Positions 17,612-27,130 of a DNA stretch of 64,000 bases are shown piece after piece (position 1 is the first letter of the stretch; every line of letters begins with the position of its first letter). The stretch covers positions 5,203,501 through 5,267,500 of the forward strand of contig NZ_CP098774.1 of assembly GCF_028473665.1 (NCBI RefSeq). Direction: 5' to 3'. The notes beneath the pieces are model-generated. The model was not told the origin of the DNA and did not search any database. It was given only the letters and a program-made list of their open reading frames with translations. Origin of the DNA: Sphingomonas sp. QA11 (lineage in GTDB: Bacteria; Pseudomonadota; Alphaproteobacteria; Sphingomonadales; Sphingomonadaceae). The position numbers and the translations under genes were made by a program.

Positions 17612-17626
17612 CATATACTCAGACAA
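17612..17626 (-). promoter_or_regulatory. Putative arabinose-regulon operator, copy 2
   Basis: On the minus strand it reads TTGTCTGAGTATATG, identical to 9649-9663. It lies between galM (59 bases away) and the FHS permease (31 bases away). Together the two copies sit in front of every pathway gene of the cluster except the GH2 gene. Confidence 0.6.
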
Positions 17627-17656
17627 AAAACAAGCGATGCAGCAGAGGATGTGAGA

Positions 17657-18961
17657 ATGGCGGGACCGGCAATCGATACATCGACACCGCTCGCGGCGGG
17701 CACGGGGTCGGGTTCCGCCGGGTCGGGCTATCGCGCCACGCTGAGCCTGCTCGCCACCCTGTTCTTCATGTGGGGGTTCATCACCGTCATCAACGGCACG
17801 CTGCTGCCGCACCTGCGCAGCGTGTTCGATCTCAATTATACCCAGACAACCTTGATCGAGTCGGTGTGGTTCATCGCCTATTTCTTCGCGTCGATCCCTT
17901 CGGCGATGCTGATCGAGCGGATCGGCTACAAACGCTCGATCGTCGCCGGCCTGATCATCATGGCGTTCGGCGCGGTGATGATGGTGCCGGCGTCGATGAT
18001 CCCCTCCTATTGGGTCGTGCTGGCGGCCTTGTTCGTCATCGCCGCCGGCATCACGCTGCTTCAGGTCGCGGCCAACCCCTATGTCGCGGTGATCGGATCG
18101 CCCGAGACATCATCCTCGCGGCTGAATCTGGTCCAGGCCTTCAACTCCATGGGGACGACCTTCGCGCCCCTGTTCGGCGGCTATCTCATCCTTGGCCGCA
18201 GCACGTCGGGCAACGCCGCGGCGGGCGCGGTGCTGACCCCGGCCGAGCGTCTTGCCGACGCGCAGTCGGTGCAGCTTCCCTATCTGATCGTGGCGGCCGT
18301 GCTGGTCGTGCTCGCGGTGGTCATCGCGCGCTTCCGCCTGCCCGACATGAACGCCTCGACCCGGGGCCGTGCGCAACAGGAACGGCGAGGCCATAGCCTG
18401 TGGCGGCACCGCAACCTGGTGTTCGGCGTGCCGGCGATCTTCATCTACCTGATCGCCGAGATCGGGGTCGGCAATTTGTTCATCAACTTCGTCTCCGCGC
18501 CGGAGATCGGCAACCTGACTCATGCCCAGGCTTCCAACTATCTTTTCCTGCTCTGGGGCGGGATGATGGTCGGGCGCTTCCTGGGCAGCGTCCTGATGCA
18601 GCGCGTTGCCGCCGAGCATGTGCTGGCGGCATTCAGCATCGGGGCGCTGGTCGTGATGCTGGTCGCGACCTTCACCACCGGCCCCGTCGCGATGTGGGCG
18701 CTGATCTCGGTCGGGCTGTTCCACTCGATCATGTTCCCCACGATCTTCACCCTCGGCATTCGGGGCCTTGGCCCGCTGACCGAGGAAGGATCGGGCCTGC
18801 TGATCATGGCGATCGCCGGTGGCGCGCTGGTGATCGTCCAGGGCTGGCTGGCGGACGCCTATGGGTTGCAGATGTCGTTCCTGCTGACCGCCGCCTGCGA
18901 ACTCTATGTGCTGTTCTATGCGGTGTACGGTTCGCGGTCGACGGCGGCCGAGACCGCATAG
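17657..18961 (+). CDS. FHS-family MFS sugar:proton symporter
   Basis: About 434 residues, 12 membrane helices, inner membrane. FFMWGFITVINGTLLPHL, FASIPSAMLIERIGYKRS and LQVAANPYVAVIG are hallmarks of the FucP/GluP fucose-glucose-galactose permease family. Fucose and arabinose permeases of this family share stereochemically related substrates, so L-arabinose or D-galactose is likely. ATG 17657 follows AGAGGA by 9 bases; the longer frame begins inside the putative operator. Divergent from galM. Confidence 0.87.
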   Translation: MAGPAIDTSTPLAAGTGSGSAGSGYRATLSLLATLFFMWGFITVINGTLLPHLRSVFDLNYTQTTLIESVWFIAYFFASIPSAMLIERIGYKRSIVAGLIIMAFGAVMMVPASMIPSYWVVLAALFVIAAGITLLQVAANPYVAVIGSPETSSSRLNLVQAFNSMGTTFAPLFGGYLILGRSTSGNAAAGAVLTPAERLADAQSVQLPYLIVAAVLVVLAVVIARFRLPDMNASTRGRAQQERRGHSLWRHRNLVFGVPAIFIYLIAEIGVGNLFINFVSAPEIGNLTHAQASNYLFLLWGGMMVGRFLGSVLMQRVAAEHVLAAFSIGALVVMLVATFTTGPVAMWALISVGLFHSIMFPTIFTLGIRGLGPLTEEGSGLLIMAIAGGALVIVQGWLADAYGLQMSFLLTAACELYVLFYAVYGSRSTAAETA

Positions 18962-18995
18962 ATACCCATAGACACTGGCGGTTTAGCGCCGGCGG

Positions 18996-20522
18996 TCAGT
19001 GGCCCGCCGGCCGCAGGCTGCTCCCGGCCTTCCAGGCGGGGGCAGCTTCCTGGTCGGCCACGCGCTCGACCAGCGTCTTGAAGAAGCGGTTGAAATCGGC
19101 CGCTGCCTTCCAGTCGATGTGCTGGTGCGGATCATCCAGCGGCGTATGGTAGCCGGTCCTGTACCACTGGCGGTAAATACGCTCGCTTTCAGTTCCCGGC
19201 CGGTACCCGAAGACGAAGGCGGTCGCTGGAATGCCGGCCTGCAGGAACGGCCATTGATCGGAGCGGCGCAGCAGATTGCGCGCCGGCTCCGGATCGTGCT
19301 GGACGGCGATGTTCATGCCGTTGGCGACGGCGCGCACGTCGTCGCCCAGGCTTGTATCGTCCAGGGCATGGACAGTGAGCAGGTCGAGCGGAAAGATCGG
19401 GCGCAACTGGTCGAGGTTGATATTGGCCGCGATCGAGGTCCTGGGCAGCGTCGGGTGGGCGACGAACCAGGTCGACCCGAGCAGGCCCTTCTCCTCCCCC
19501 GTGAAGGCAGCGAAGATCACCGGGCGGCGATATCCCTTGCCCCGGCGCTGCTCCGCCACCCGGATCAGCAGCGCGACATAGGCTGCGTCATCCAGCGTGC
19601 CGTTGTAGAGGCCGTCGCCATTGACCGGCGTGCCGAACCCATAGCCGTCGAGATGCGCTGAAAGGACGATCGCCTGATCGGTGCTCGCAGGGTCGCTTCC
19701 GGGCAGCAGGCCGATCACGTTGGAGGAGGTGATCTGCCGCCGTTTCACCGTGAACGTCGCATGGAAGGATTCGCGGATGTCGAAGCCGGGGAGGGGCTCG
19801 CCGGCGCTCCCCTTCGCAATGAGATCGCCAGCATCGGGCCCATGGTCGCCGATCGCCTTTTTCAGGGCATCGGCCTTGAGCCGCAGGCGCAGGAAGCCAT
19901 CGGTATCGGGCGAGGCGTTCGCGAGCGTCACTGAACGGGCATAGGCGAAGGGCCAACGCGGCGGTTCGATGGCGAAGCCCGGATCGGCGATCGTCGCAAG
20001 GCCGATGCCTCCCGCTGCCTTGACCGCCGCGATCCGCTCGGCGGCGCCGGGCAGGCCGGGCCGGTTCACGCCGTGGCATATCACGATCTTGCCGCGGACG
20101 TCGCCAAGCGCCGCCGCGCCGCAATAACCGCGATAGGCGAGCGGCGCATCGACCGTCACCGGCATGGCGTTGGACGGGTCGACGGTGATGTCCTGGAGGA
20201 AGACGAGCGGACGATCGCCGACGCCGATGCCGGCGCGTTCGATCGCGATTTCGTTCATCGCCACCGGCTGGAACCAGCTTCCCTTGTCGCCGAGCGGCTT
20301 CAATCCCGCCGCCTTGAATTTGTCGGCGACCAGTTGCGCCGCGCGATCATATCCTGCCGAGCCGGTGTCCCGGCCCTCCATCCTGTCGTTCGACAGCGCC
20401 TCGGTGATTGTCCACCAGGCGCGGGTTTCGGCATCGGGGCCCTGTCCCGGCGCGGCGGCGGCCTGCCATGCGAGCAGCAGTGCGGCCGGAAATGCCATGA
20501 TCGCGGCTGTCGAGAATTTCAT
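18996..20522 (-). CDS. M28-family zinc aminopeptidase, exported
   Basis: 508 residues with a Sec signal (AAIMAFPAALLLAWQAAAA). A protease-associated insert precedes the catalytic domain. Metal ligands of the M28 fold are recognisable in LSAHLDGYG (His, Asp), GTLDDAAYVALL (Asp) and FTGEEKGLLGS (the Glu pair). It is expected to cleave N-terminal residues from peptides in the periplasm or outside. It converges with the sugar permease gene and lies 94 bases downstream of the acetate permease; no functional link to either is evident. Confidence 0.88.
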   Translation of the reverse strand: MKFSTAAIMAFPAALLLAWQAAAAPGQGPDAETRAWWTITEALSNDRMEGRDTGSAGYDRAAQLVADKFKAAGLKPLGDKGSWFQPVAMNEIAIERAGIGVGDRPLVFLQDITVDPSNAMPVTVDAPLAYRGYCGAAALGDVRGKIVICHGVNRPGLPGAAERIAAVKAAGGIGLATIADPGFAIEPPRWPFAYARSVTLANASPDTDGFLRLRLKADALKKAIGDHGPDAGDLIAKGSAGEPLPGFDIRESFHATFTVKRRQITSSNVIGLLPGSDPASTDQAIVLSAHLDGYGFGTPVNGDGLYNGTLDDAAYVALLIRVAEQRRGKGYRRPVIFAAFTGEEKGLLGSTWFVAHPTLPRTSIAANINLDQLRPIFPLDLLTVHALDDTSLGDDVRAVANGMNIAVQHDPEPARNLLRRSDQWPFLQAGIPATAFVFGYRPGTESERIYRQWYRTGYHTPLDDPHQHIDWKAAADFNRFFKTLVERVADQEAAPAWKAGSSLRPAGH

Positions 20523-20616
20523 GCTGCCCCCGTGCTTGTTTCAGGCAAGTCGTATCGGACGATCGGCGCGATGGCGAGAGAGCGTCGCGGGGCTCGACGT
20601 GCGATCCGTGTCGGCG

Positions 20617-22323
20617 TCAGTGCGCCGATGCGCCCTCCGCGCCGATCCCCGTTTCCGAGCGTACCCGCTGTTCCAGATATCCGCCCCGATCCACCGCCGC
20701 GCGCCGCGACGTGTCGAGTTTCGACACCAGCCAGATGGTGAAGAACGCCAGCGGCACGGAGAAGATCGCGGGCGACGAATAGGGGAAGATCGCCTTGTCG
20801 TGATGCAGGATCGCCACCCAGATCGCCGGCGACAGGATCGTCAGCACCAGCGCGGTCAGCAGGCCGATCGATCCGCCGACCACCACGCCCCGCGTCGTGC
20901 AGCCTTTCCACAGCAGCGACAACAGCAGCACCGGGAAATTGCCCGACGCAGCCAGCGCGAAGGCGAGGCTGACCATGAAGGCGACATTCTGCTTCTCGAA
21001 CAATATGCCGAGCAGGATCGCCACCACCGCCAGCACCAGCACGGTGCGCCGCGACACACGCAGCTCCGCCGCTGAATCGGCCTTACCCTTGCGGAACACC
21101 GTCGCATAGAGATCGTGACTCACCGCCGACGCGCCCGACAGGGTCAGCCCGGCCACCACCGCCAGGATCGTCGCGAACGCCACCGCCGAGACGAAGCCGA
21201 GGAAGATGTTCCCCCCGATCGCCTGTGCAAGATGGATCGCCGCCATGTTGCCGCCGCCGCGCAGCGCGCCGGTCGAGTCGAGATAACCCGGATCGGTCGC
21301 CACCAGCACGATCGCGCCGAAGCCGATGATGAAGGTCAGCAAATAGAAATAGCCGATCCATCCCGTCGCCCACAGCACTGAACTGCGCGCCGCCCTGGCA
21401 TCGGGCACGGTGAAGAAGCGCATCAATATATGCGGCAGGCCGGCGGTGCCGAACATCAGCGCCATGCCGAAGGAGATGGCCGAGACCGGGTCCTTGATGA
21501 AATTACCCGGCCCCATGATCGATCGCCCGCGCTCCGCCGCTTCCGGCGCCGACAGGCCGGTCGCCACGGCGAGATCGGTCTTCACCTGCACCGCGCGGGC
21601 GAACAGCGCCTCGGGCGAGAAGCCGAACCGTGCCATCACCATGAACGCCATGAAGCTGGCGCAGCCGAGCAGCAGCACTGCCTTGATGATCTGCACCCAG
21701 GTGGTCGCGGTCATCCCGCCGAACAGGACATAGAGCATCATCAGCACGCCGACGATGATCACGGCATAGGCATAGTCCAGCCCGAACAGCAATTTGATGA
21801 GCTGCCCGGCGCCGACCATCTGCGCGATCAGGTAGAACAGCACGACGACGAGCGTGCTGAGCGCCGCGAAGCTGCGCACCGGCGTCTGCGCGAAGCGGAA
21901 CGAGGCGACATCGGCAAAAGTGTAGCGGCCGAGATTGCGCAGCCGTTCCGCCATCAGGAACAGGATGATCGGCCAGCCGACCAGGAAGCCGATCGAATAG
22001 ATCAGCCCGTCATAGCCATCGGCGAAAATCTGCGCCGAGATGCCGAGGAACGAGGCGGCCGACATATAGTCGCCCGCGATGGCGAGGCCGTTCTGGAAGC
22101 CGGTGATGCCGCCGCCCGCCGTGTAGAAATCGGATGCGGTCCGCGTCCGCCGCGCTGCCCAGCGGGTGATGCCGAGCGTCAGGATCGCGAAGGCCGCGAA
22201 CAGGACGATCGCGGTCCAGTTTGTCGCCTGCCGCACCGTCTGCCCCGCGACGCCGTCGGCAAGGGCGGGGGTGGCGATCAGCAGGGCGGCGGAGAGAAGC
22301 GCGACGGCGCGGGCGAGCTTCAT
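20617..22323 (-). CDS. actP: Cation/acetate symporter ActP
   Basis: 568-residue sodium:solute symporter. It has an N-terminal signal-like segment (LLSAALLIATPALA) as in ActP, then about 13 membrane helices with ASDFYTAGGGITGFQNGLAIAGDYMSAASF-type acetate-permease motifs near residues 60-95. It takes up acetate and other short carboxylates. Its ATG overlaps the stop of the upstream DUF485 gene by four bases, the standard yjcH-actP arrangement. Confidence 0.92.
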   Translation of the reverse strand: MKLARAVALLSAALLIATPALADGVAGQTVRQATNWTAIVLFAAFAILTLGITRWAARRTRTASDFYTAGGGITGFQNGLAIAGDYMSAASFLGISAQIFADGYDGLIYSIGFLVGWPIILFLMAERLRNLGRYTFADVASFRFAQTPVRSFAALSTLVVVLFYLIAQMVGAGQLIKLLFGLDYAYAVIIVGVLMMLYVLFGGMTATTWVQIIKAVLLLGCASFMAFMVMARFGFSPEALFARAVQVKTDLAVATGLSAPEAAERGRSIMGPGNFIKDPVSAISFGMALMFGTAGLPHILMRFFTVPDARAARSSVLWATGWIGYFYLLTFIIGFGAIVLVATDPGYLDSTGALRGGGNMAAIHLAQAIGGNIFLGFVSAVAFATILAVVAGLTLSGASAVSHDLYATVFRKGKADSAAELRVSRRTVLVLAVVAILLGILFEKQNVAFMVSLAFALAASGNFPVLLLSLLWKGCTTRGVVVGGSIGLLTALVLTILSPAIWVAILHHDKAIFPYSSPAIFSVPLAFFTIWLVSKLDTSRRAAVDRGGYLEQRVRSETGIGAEGASAH

Positions 22324-22631
22324 TCGCCTTCGCCCTCGACCAGGCTCTGCACCAGCGCGTCATAGTCGCGATTGGCGCGGCGCACATACAGGCCGGTCAG
22401 CCCGATCGCGAGCAGGATCACGCCGAGCCCGACCGGAATGCCGATCGACGTCACGCCCGATCCGATCGGCGCGGCAAGCAGGCTCTTGTCGAAGGCGATC
22501 AGCAGGATGAAGCCGAAATAGGCGACCAGCATGATGCAGGTCAGCGTCCAGGTGAAACGCCCGCGCCGGCGCGTCAGCGCGAGATATCGCGGGTCGGCCG
22601 CCACGCGTGCCAGACGTTCTGAATCGGCCAT
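22320..22631 (-). CDS. yjcH: DUF485 membrane protein (YjcH-like)
   Basis: 103 residues with two membrane helices (TWTLTCIMLVAYFGFILLIA and a second about 30 residues later). DUF485 proteins are encoded directly before actP and probably support acetate uptake. ATG 22631 has GGGAGAG upstream; the longer frame to 22703 lacks support. The stop overlaps the actP start, so translation is coupled. Confidence 0.88.
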   Translation of the reverse strand: MADSERLARVAADPRYLALTRRRGRFTWTLTCIMLVAYFGFILLIAFDKSLLAAPIGSGVTSIGIPVGLGVILLAIGLTGLYVRRANRDYDALVQSLVEGEGE

Positions 22632-22715
22632 CGCACTCTCCCCCTGCCGCTCGTTGGCGGTAGCGTTACCAAGCCCAATCACCGACGCGATGCAAGACCG
22701 CAATTGGACTGGCGG

Positions 22716-24017
22716 TCAGGTCCTTGTCCCAAGCGCGGTGCGCCAGGGGCGGGCGAGGCCGTGATAGAGCCGTTCCTTGCACACCAGGGCCGACACCGCA
22801 TGCGCGATCAGCGCGGCGAGGAACAGCGGCAGGATCAGGCCGCGGCTCGCCGTCGCCTCGACGATGATGATCACCGCGGTCAGCGGCGCGCGGACCACGC
22901 CGGTGAAATAGGCGACCATGCCGAGCAGGACGACGGCGCCGCCCGGATCGCCGGGAAACATCGGCCGGAGCAGCGCGCCGAGCCCCGCCCCGGTGGCGAG
23001 CGACGGCGCGAAGATGCCGCCGGGCAGCCCGGATGCGGCGGTCGCCAGGGTCGTTGCGAATTTCGCGGGGCCGAACCAATAGGGCGCGTTGGTGCCGTCG
23101 ATGATCGCGCGCGCCGGGGCATAGCCGGTGCCCCAGGTCAGGCCGGTCGAGACGCCGACGACGGCCACGATCGTGCCGCACAGCAACGCCCAGGCCACCG
23201 GCCGGCCCTTCAGGAACGGAATCCACCGGTCGCGTGCCGCGCCGATGCCCAGCATCGCCCGGGCGAACAGCCCGCCGGACAGGCCACCCAGCACGCCGGC
23301 GACGGGAGCGACCTGCAGGGCGGCGCCGACCTTCATCGTCTCGCCGACCGCGCCGAAATAGACATAGTCGCCCGCCAGCCCAAGGCTGACGATGCCCGCG
23401 ATCAGGATCGTGGTCATCACCAGCAGCGCGACGCGTTGTTCATAGGCGTCGGCCAGTTCCTCGATCGCGAAGGTGACGCCGGCCAGTGGCGTGTTGAACG
23501 CGGCCGCCACGCCAGCCGCGCCGCCCGCAATGATCATCGACGCCCTGATCGGCGCGCGGAACAACCGGCTGTGCCAGTTGAGGATCGCCGCCGAGATCTG
23601 CACCGTCGGCCCCTCGCGGCCGACCGAGGCGCCGCACAGCAATGCCGCGACGGTGAAGGCACCCTTGAGCAACGCCGCCTTCAGCGAGATCAGCAGGCGT
23701 CCGGCGCGCGCGGGATCCTGTGCCGCCGCGATCACCTGCGGGATGCCAGATCCAGCGGCTTCCGGGGCAATCCGCCGGGTCAGCCAGACGATCAGCACGA
23801 AACCGGCGGGCGTCAGGACTAGCGGCAGCCACCAATGGCCGCGGGCCATACCGCCGAACAGGCTGCTGGCTGCGTCGGCAAGCCTGGCGAACAGCAGCGC
23901 GGCGAGGCCGATCGAGACCGCGCCGGTGCCCATCGCGATCCGCCGCCGCCATACCGCTGACGCCGGGCCGTGACGCCGCAGCAGCACGCGCCAGCGCCTG
24001 TTCAGGGGAAGCCTCAT
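22716..24017 (-). CDS. ClC-family chloride channel / Cl-:H+ antiporter
   Basis: 433 residues with many membrane helices. The selectivity-filter motifs of ClC proteins are present in order: GSGIP (residues 89-93), GREGP with the gating glutamate (133-137) and GGIFAPSLATG in the C-terminal half. No CBS domains are present. It exchanges or conducts chloride across the inner membrane, possibly for acid resistance. It is divergent from the DUF389 gene. Confidence 0.9.
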   Translation of the reverse strand: MRLPLNRRWRVLLRRHGPASAVWRRRIAMGTGAVSIGLAALLFARLADAASSLFGGMARGHWWLPLVLTPAGFVLIVWLTRRIAPEAAGSGIPQVIAAAQDPARAGRLLISLKAALLKGAFTVAALLCGASVGREGPTVQISAAILNWHSRLFRAPIRASMIIAGGAAGVAAAFNTPLAGVTFAIEELADAYEQRVALLVMTTILIAGIVSLGLAGDYVYFGAVGETMKVGAALQVAPVAGVLGGLSGGLFARAMLGIGAARDRWIPFLKGRPVAWALLCGTIVAVVGVSTGLTWGTGYAPARAIIDGTNAPYWFGPAKFATTLATAASGLPGGIFAPSLATGAGLGALLRPMFPGDPGGAVVLLGMVAYFTGVVRAPLTAVIIIVEATASRGLILPLFLAALIAHAVSALVCKERLYHGLARPWRTALGTRT

Positions 24018-24142
24018 GGCGACGTCCTATCCGTCCCGGCCGTTTCGCGCCACCGTCGCATAGCAGCGCGGGATTTGCACGTGGCCGCAAAAGGCTCCTA
24101 ATGCCGCCACTTCGGCCTGAGGGCGCAGTGGGAGATGTAGCG

Positions 24143-25699
24143 ATGTCGATCGCCCAATCGTATCCGGCGGCTGAACACCGCTGGCAACGCACCGTGCTCT
24201 ATCGCTGGTGGCGCCGCGCCGTCGTCGGGTCGGTCGATCACGCCGAAGTAAAGACGCGCATCGAGGAGGAGAGTGGCTGGTCGCCGCGCTACGCCTTCAT
24301 GATCACCATGTCCGCCGGGATCGCGGTGCTTGGCCTGCTGCTCTCGTCGCCCGCAGTGGTGATCGGCGCGATGCTGATCTCGCCGCTGATGAGCCCGATC
24401 CTCGGCCTGGGGTTCGCGCTGGCCCTGTTCGACCTGGCGGAGGCGCGGCGTGCGCTGGTCGCGCTGGCGATCGGCACCGCCCTGGCGGTTGCCTTTACCG
24501 CGCTGCTGGTCCTGCTCTCGCCACTCAAGGCGCCGACGGCGGAAATCCTCGCGCGGACCAGGCCGAACCTGTTCGACCTGATGGTCGCGCTGTTCGCGGC
24601 GCTGGCCGGTTCCTTCGCGGTCATCCGGGGCAAGGGCGAGACGATCGTCGGCGTCGCCATCGCGACCGCGCTGATGCCGCCACTCGCCGTGGTCGGCTAT
24701 GGTCTCGCGACCTGGAACATGCCGGTGCTGGGCGGTGCCTTCGCGCTGTTCGTCACCAATTTCATCACCATCGCCCTGTCAGCGACGGTGATGGCCCGTT
24801 TCTACGGTTTCGGCCATCGCCTCTCCAGCCAGCAGAGCTGGGCGCAGACCATCGTCCTGTTGCTGGTATTCGTCGCCATGGCGATACCGCTCGGCTTCTC
24901 GCTCAGCCGGATCGCGGGCGAGGCGGTGACGGCGACGCAGGTGCGTGCCTTCCTCTCCGACCGGTTCGGGGAGAAGGCGCGGGTGACCCAACTCGATATC
25001 GATTTCGACAGCGATCCGTTGCTGGTGCGCTCGGTCGTCATCGCGCCGCGCGCGGCCGCTATCGCCAACGCGCCGTTGCAAACGGCATTGTCGGATCGGC
25101 TCGGGCGGCCGGTCAGCCTGCAGGTCGATCAGGTGCTGCTCGATCCCGGCGCCGGTACGATCGAGGCGCAGCGTGCCGAAATCCAGCGCGTACTGACGGC
25201 AAGTGACGCGGAAAATGCGGAGGCGCGGAGGATCGCGACCCTGGTGGCGATCGGTGCGGGCGTCGCATCCGACGAAGTGACGATCGATCGCGACCACCAC
25301 CGTGCGACGGCACGGGCGAACGCGCTGCCGGGCGCCACCTCGGCAACCTATCGTGCGCTGGAGGAGCGCCTGGCCGAATCCGCCAAGGGCTGGCAAATTG
25401 TCCTTGTCCCGCCGTTCGGCGGTTTCCCGCAGATCCGTTTCGGTGGCGATTCCGATAGCCTGGACGATGTAGCGCGAGAGGCGGTGCTGTTGTCGGCCTG
25501 GGAGGCTAAACGCTGGAATATCGCCGCGCTTGCGGTGCCGGGGCTGCCCGAAGATGCCGAGCCTGCCAGACCGAGCCTGATTCAGCGCCGCGCCCTGGCC
25601 ATCGCGGCGCTGTTGCGGGCACAGAATGTCCGGGCCGTGCCGGCCCGTGCGGCGGGAGCCGTCTTCGCGCTGGCGCCCGGCGACGTGGCGGGGCGATAG
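24143..25699 (+). CDS. DUF389 membrane protein
   Basis: 518 residues. The N-terminal half is a DUF389 domain with about six helices and the conserved GAMLISPLMSPILGLG and TALMPPLAVVGYGL motifs. The C-terminal half (after about residue 270) is soluble and looks like repeated BON-like alpha/beta units (VTQLDIDFDSDPLLVRSVV). ATG 24143 is preceded by GGAG and agrees with the hydrophobicity start; the open frame further upstream is antisense to the ClC gene. Function unknown; some relatives have been linked to ion or metabolite transport. Confidence 0.82.
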   Translation: MSIAQSYPAAEHRWQRTVLYRWWRRAVVGSVDHAEVKTRIEEESGWSPRYAFMITMSAGIAVLGLLLSSPAVVIGAMLISPLMSPILGLGFALALFDLAEARRALVALAIGTALAVAFTALLVLLSPLKAPTAEILARTRPNLFDLMVALFAALAGSFAVIRGKGETIVGVAIATALMPPLAVVGYGLATWNMPVLGGAFALFVTNFITIALSATVMARFYGFGHRLSSQQSWAQTIVLLLVFVAMAIPLGFSLSRIAGEAVTATQVRAFLSDRFGEKARVTQLDIDFDSDPLLVRSVVIAPRAAAIANAPLQTALSDRLGRPVSLQVDQVLLDPGAGTIEAQRAEIQRVLTASDAENAEARRIATLVAIGAGVASDEVTIDRDHHRATARANALPGATSATYRALEERLAESAKGWQIVLVPPFGGFPQIRFGGDSDSLDDVAREAVLLSAWEAKRWNIAALAVPGLPEDAEPARPSLIQRRALAIAALLRAQNVRAVPARAAGAVFALAPGDVAGR

Positions 25700-25862
25700 C
25701 AGCGCGCGGCGCGCGTCGATCTGTCGACGACGTCGCGGCGGACGCACCGATTGAGCTATGCGCCGCATGCGCTATGGTAGCGGTATCTTGATCCGCTTCC
25801 GCTGAAGAGGCGGGGATAGGAACCGATCGCCCCTAGGCGACGGCAACATTGCCCAGGAGAAG

Positions 25863-27107
25863 ATGGTGAGAGGCTACAGACTCTATTTGTCGTTCGCGGC
25901 GACGGCGTTGCTGTTTCAACCGATCGTGGCCGGGGCGCAGGCCCGCCGGGTCTGGACGCGAAGCTGGCAGGCGGTGCCGATGGAGATGCCAGCGCCCGTG
26001 GCGCGGCCGGGCCAGTCAGGTCCACCGCCACAGCCGGCGCCACCTCCTTCGGCCGACGCCACGTACCGCATGACGGCGCGCCTCTCCGCCGGCGGCACGA
26101 TCCTGCGGTTGCGGCTCTCCAACGAAATGTGGACGGCGCCCTTGCCGGTCGGCGCGGTCCATGTCGCGCTGGCCGGCCCGGACGGGGAGATCGTTGCCGG
26201 CACTGATCGCGCCGTTACCTTCGGCGGTGATGCCTCTCCCGTCATTCCGGCCGGTGCGCCGCTGATCAGCGATCCGGTCGCGCTGAAGGTCGCGCCGCTG
26301 GCCCGGATCGTGGTCAGCATTCATGTGCCGGGCGACACGCCCCATCTCTCGGTCCATCAACTCGGCGTGGCGACGACGCGGATCGTCCCTGGCAACCAGG
26401 CATCGGCCCCCGTGCTGGCGGCTGGCGGGGCGACCAGCACGATGCGCTATCTCCTCACCGCGATCGATGTGGCGGGTGGTCCGGCCACCGGCACGATCGT
26501 GACGATCGGCGATTCGATCACTGACGGCGCCGCTTCCAGCAAGGACGCCGATCGCCGCTGGCCTGACATTCTGGCGGAGCGGCTGAACAAGGCGGGCAAG
26601 AACGGCTTCGCGGTGGCCAATGCGGGCATCTCGGGCAATCGGCTGCTCAAGACCGGGGCGGGGCCGGCCGCGCTGGCGCGGTTCGACCGCGACATATTGT
26701 CGGTGCCCGGCGTTCGCTATGTCGTGATCCTCGAAGGCATCAACGATATCGGCAGCGCGAAGGGTGCCGGCAGCGCGCCGCCGACCGTGGCCGATATCAC
26801 GGGCGCCTATCGCCAGATGATCGATCGCGCGCATGATCGCGGTATCAAGGTGATCGGTGCGACCGTGCTGCCCTACAAGGGTGCTGGCTATTACGCGGCC
26901 GACGGCGACGCCGTGCGCGTCGCGGTCAACACATGGATCCGCGCGCCAGGCCATTTCGACGGGGTGATCGATTTCGATCGGGCCGTCGCCGACAAGGCCG
27001 ATCCGCTCCGCATGGCCAAGGCCTATGACAGCGGCGACGCGCTCCACCCCGGCGATGCGGGCTATCGCGCGATGGGCGAGGCGATCGACCTGAACCTGTT
27101 CCGCTGA
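25863..27107 (+). CDS. SGNH/GDSL-family hydrolase, exported
   Basis: 414 residues with a signal peptide (LYLSFAATALLFQPIVAGAQA). Proline-rich residues 43-63 precede a beta domain. The SGNH esterase domain has Ser in IGDSITDG (S218), Gly in NAGISGNRLL, Asn in EGINDIGSA, and Asp-His in GDALHPGDAGY. Such secreted enzymes deacetylate polysaccharides or cleave other esters. It lies 23 bases before a polysaccharide deacetylase gene, so the two probably form an operon acting on glycans. Confidence 0.88.
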   Translation: MVRGYRLYLSFAATALLFQPIVAGAQARRVWTRSWQAVPMEMPAPVARPGQSGPPPQPAPPPSADATYRMTARLSAGGTILRLRLSNEMWTAPLPVGAVHVALAGPDGEIVAGTDRAVTFGGDASPVIPAGAPLISDPVALKVAPLARIVVSIHVPGDTPHLSVHQLGVATTRIVPGNQASAPVLAAGGATSTMRYLLTAIDVAGGPATGTIVTIGDSITDGAASSKDADRRWPDILAERLNKAGKNGFAVANAGISGNRLLKTGAGPAALARFDRDILSVPGVRYVVILEGINDIGSAKGAGSAPPTVADITGAYRQMIDRAHDRGIKVIGATVLPYKGAGYYAADGDAVRVAVNTWIRAPGHFDGVIDFDRAVADKADPLRMAKAYDSGDALHPGDAGYRAMGEAIDLNLFR

Positions 27108-27130
27108 TCCCGCCTCTCGGAGACTTCCGC

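Noticed and set aside
14604..18396. Two long plus-strand frames of over 670 codons
   Set aside because: Antisense to the dehydratase and mutarotase genes; no domain features.
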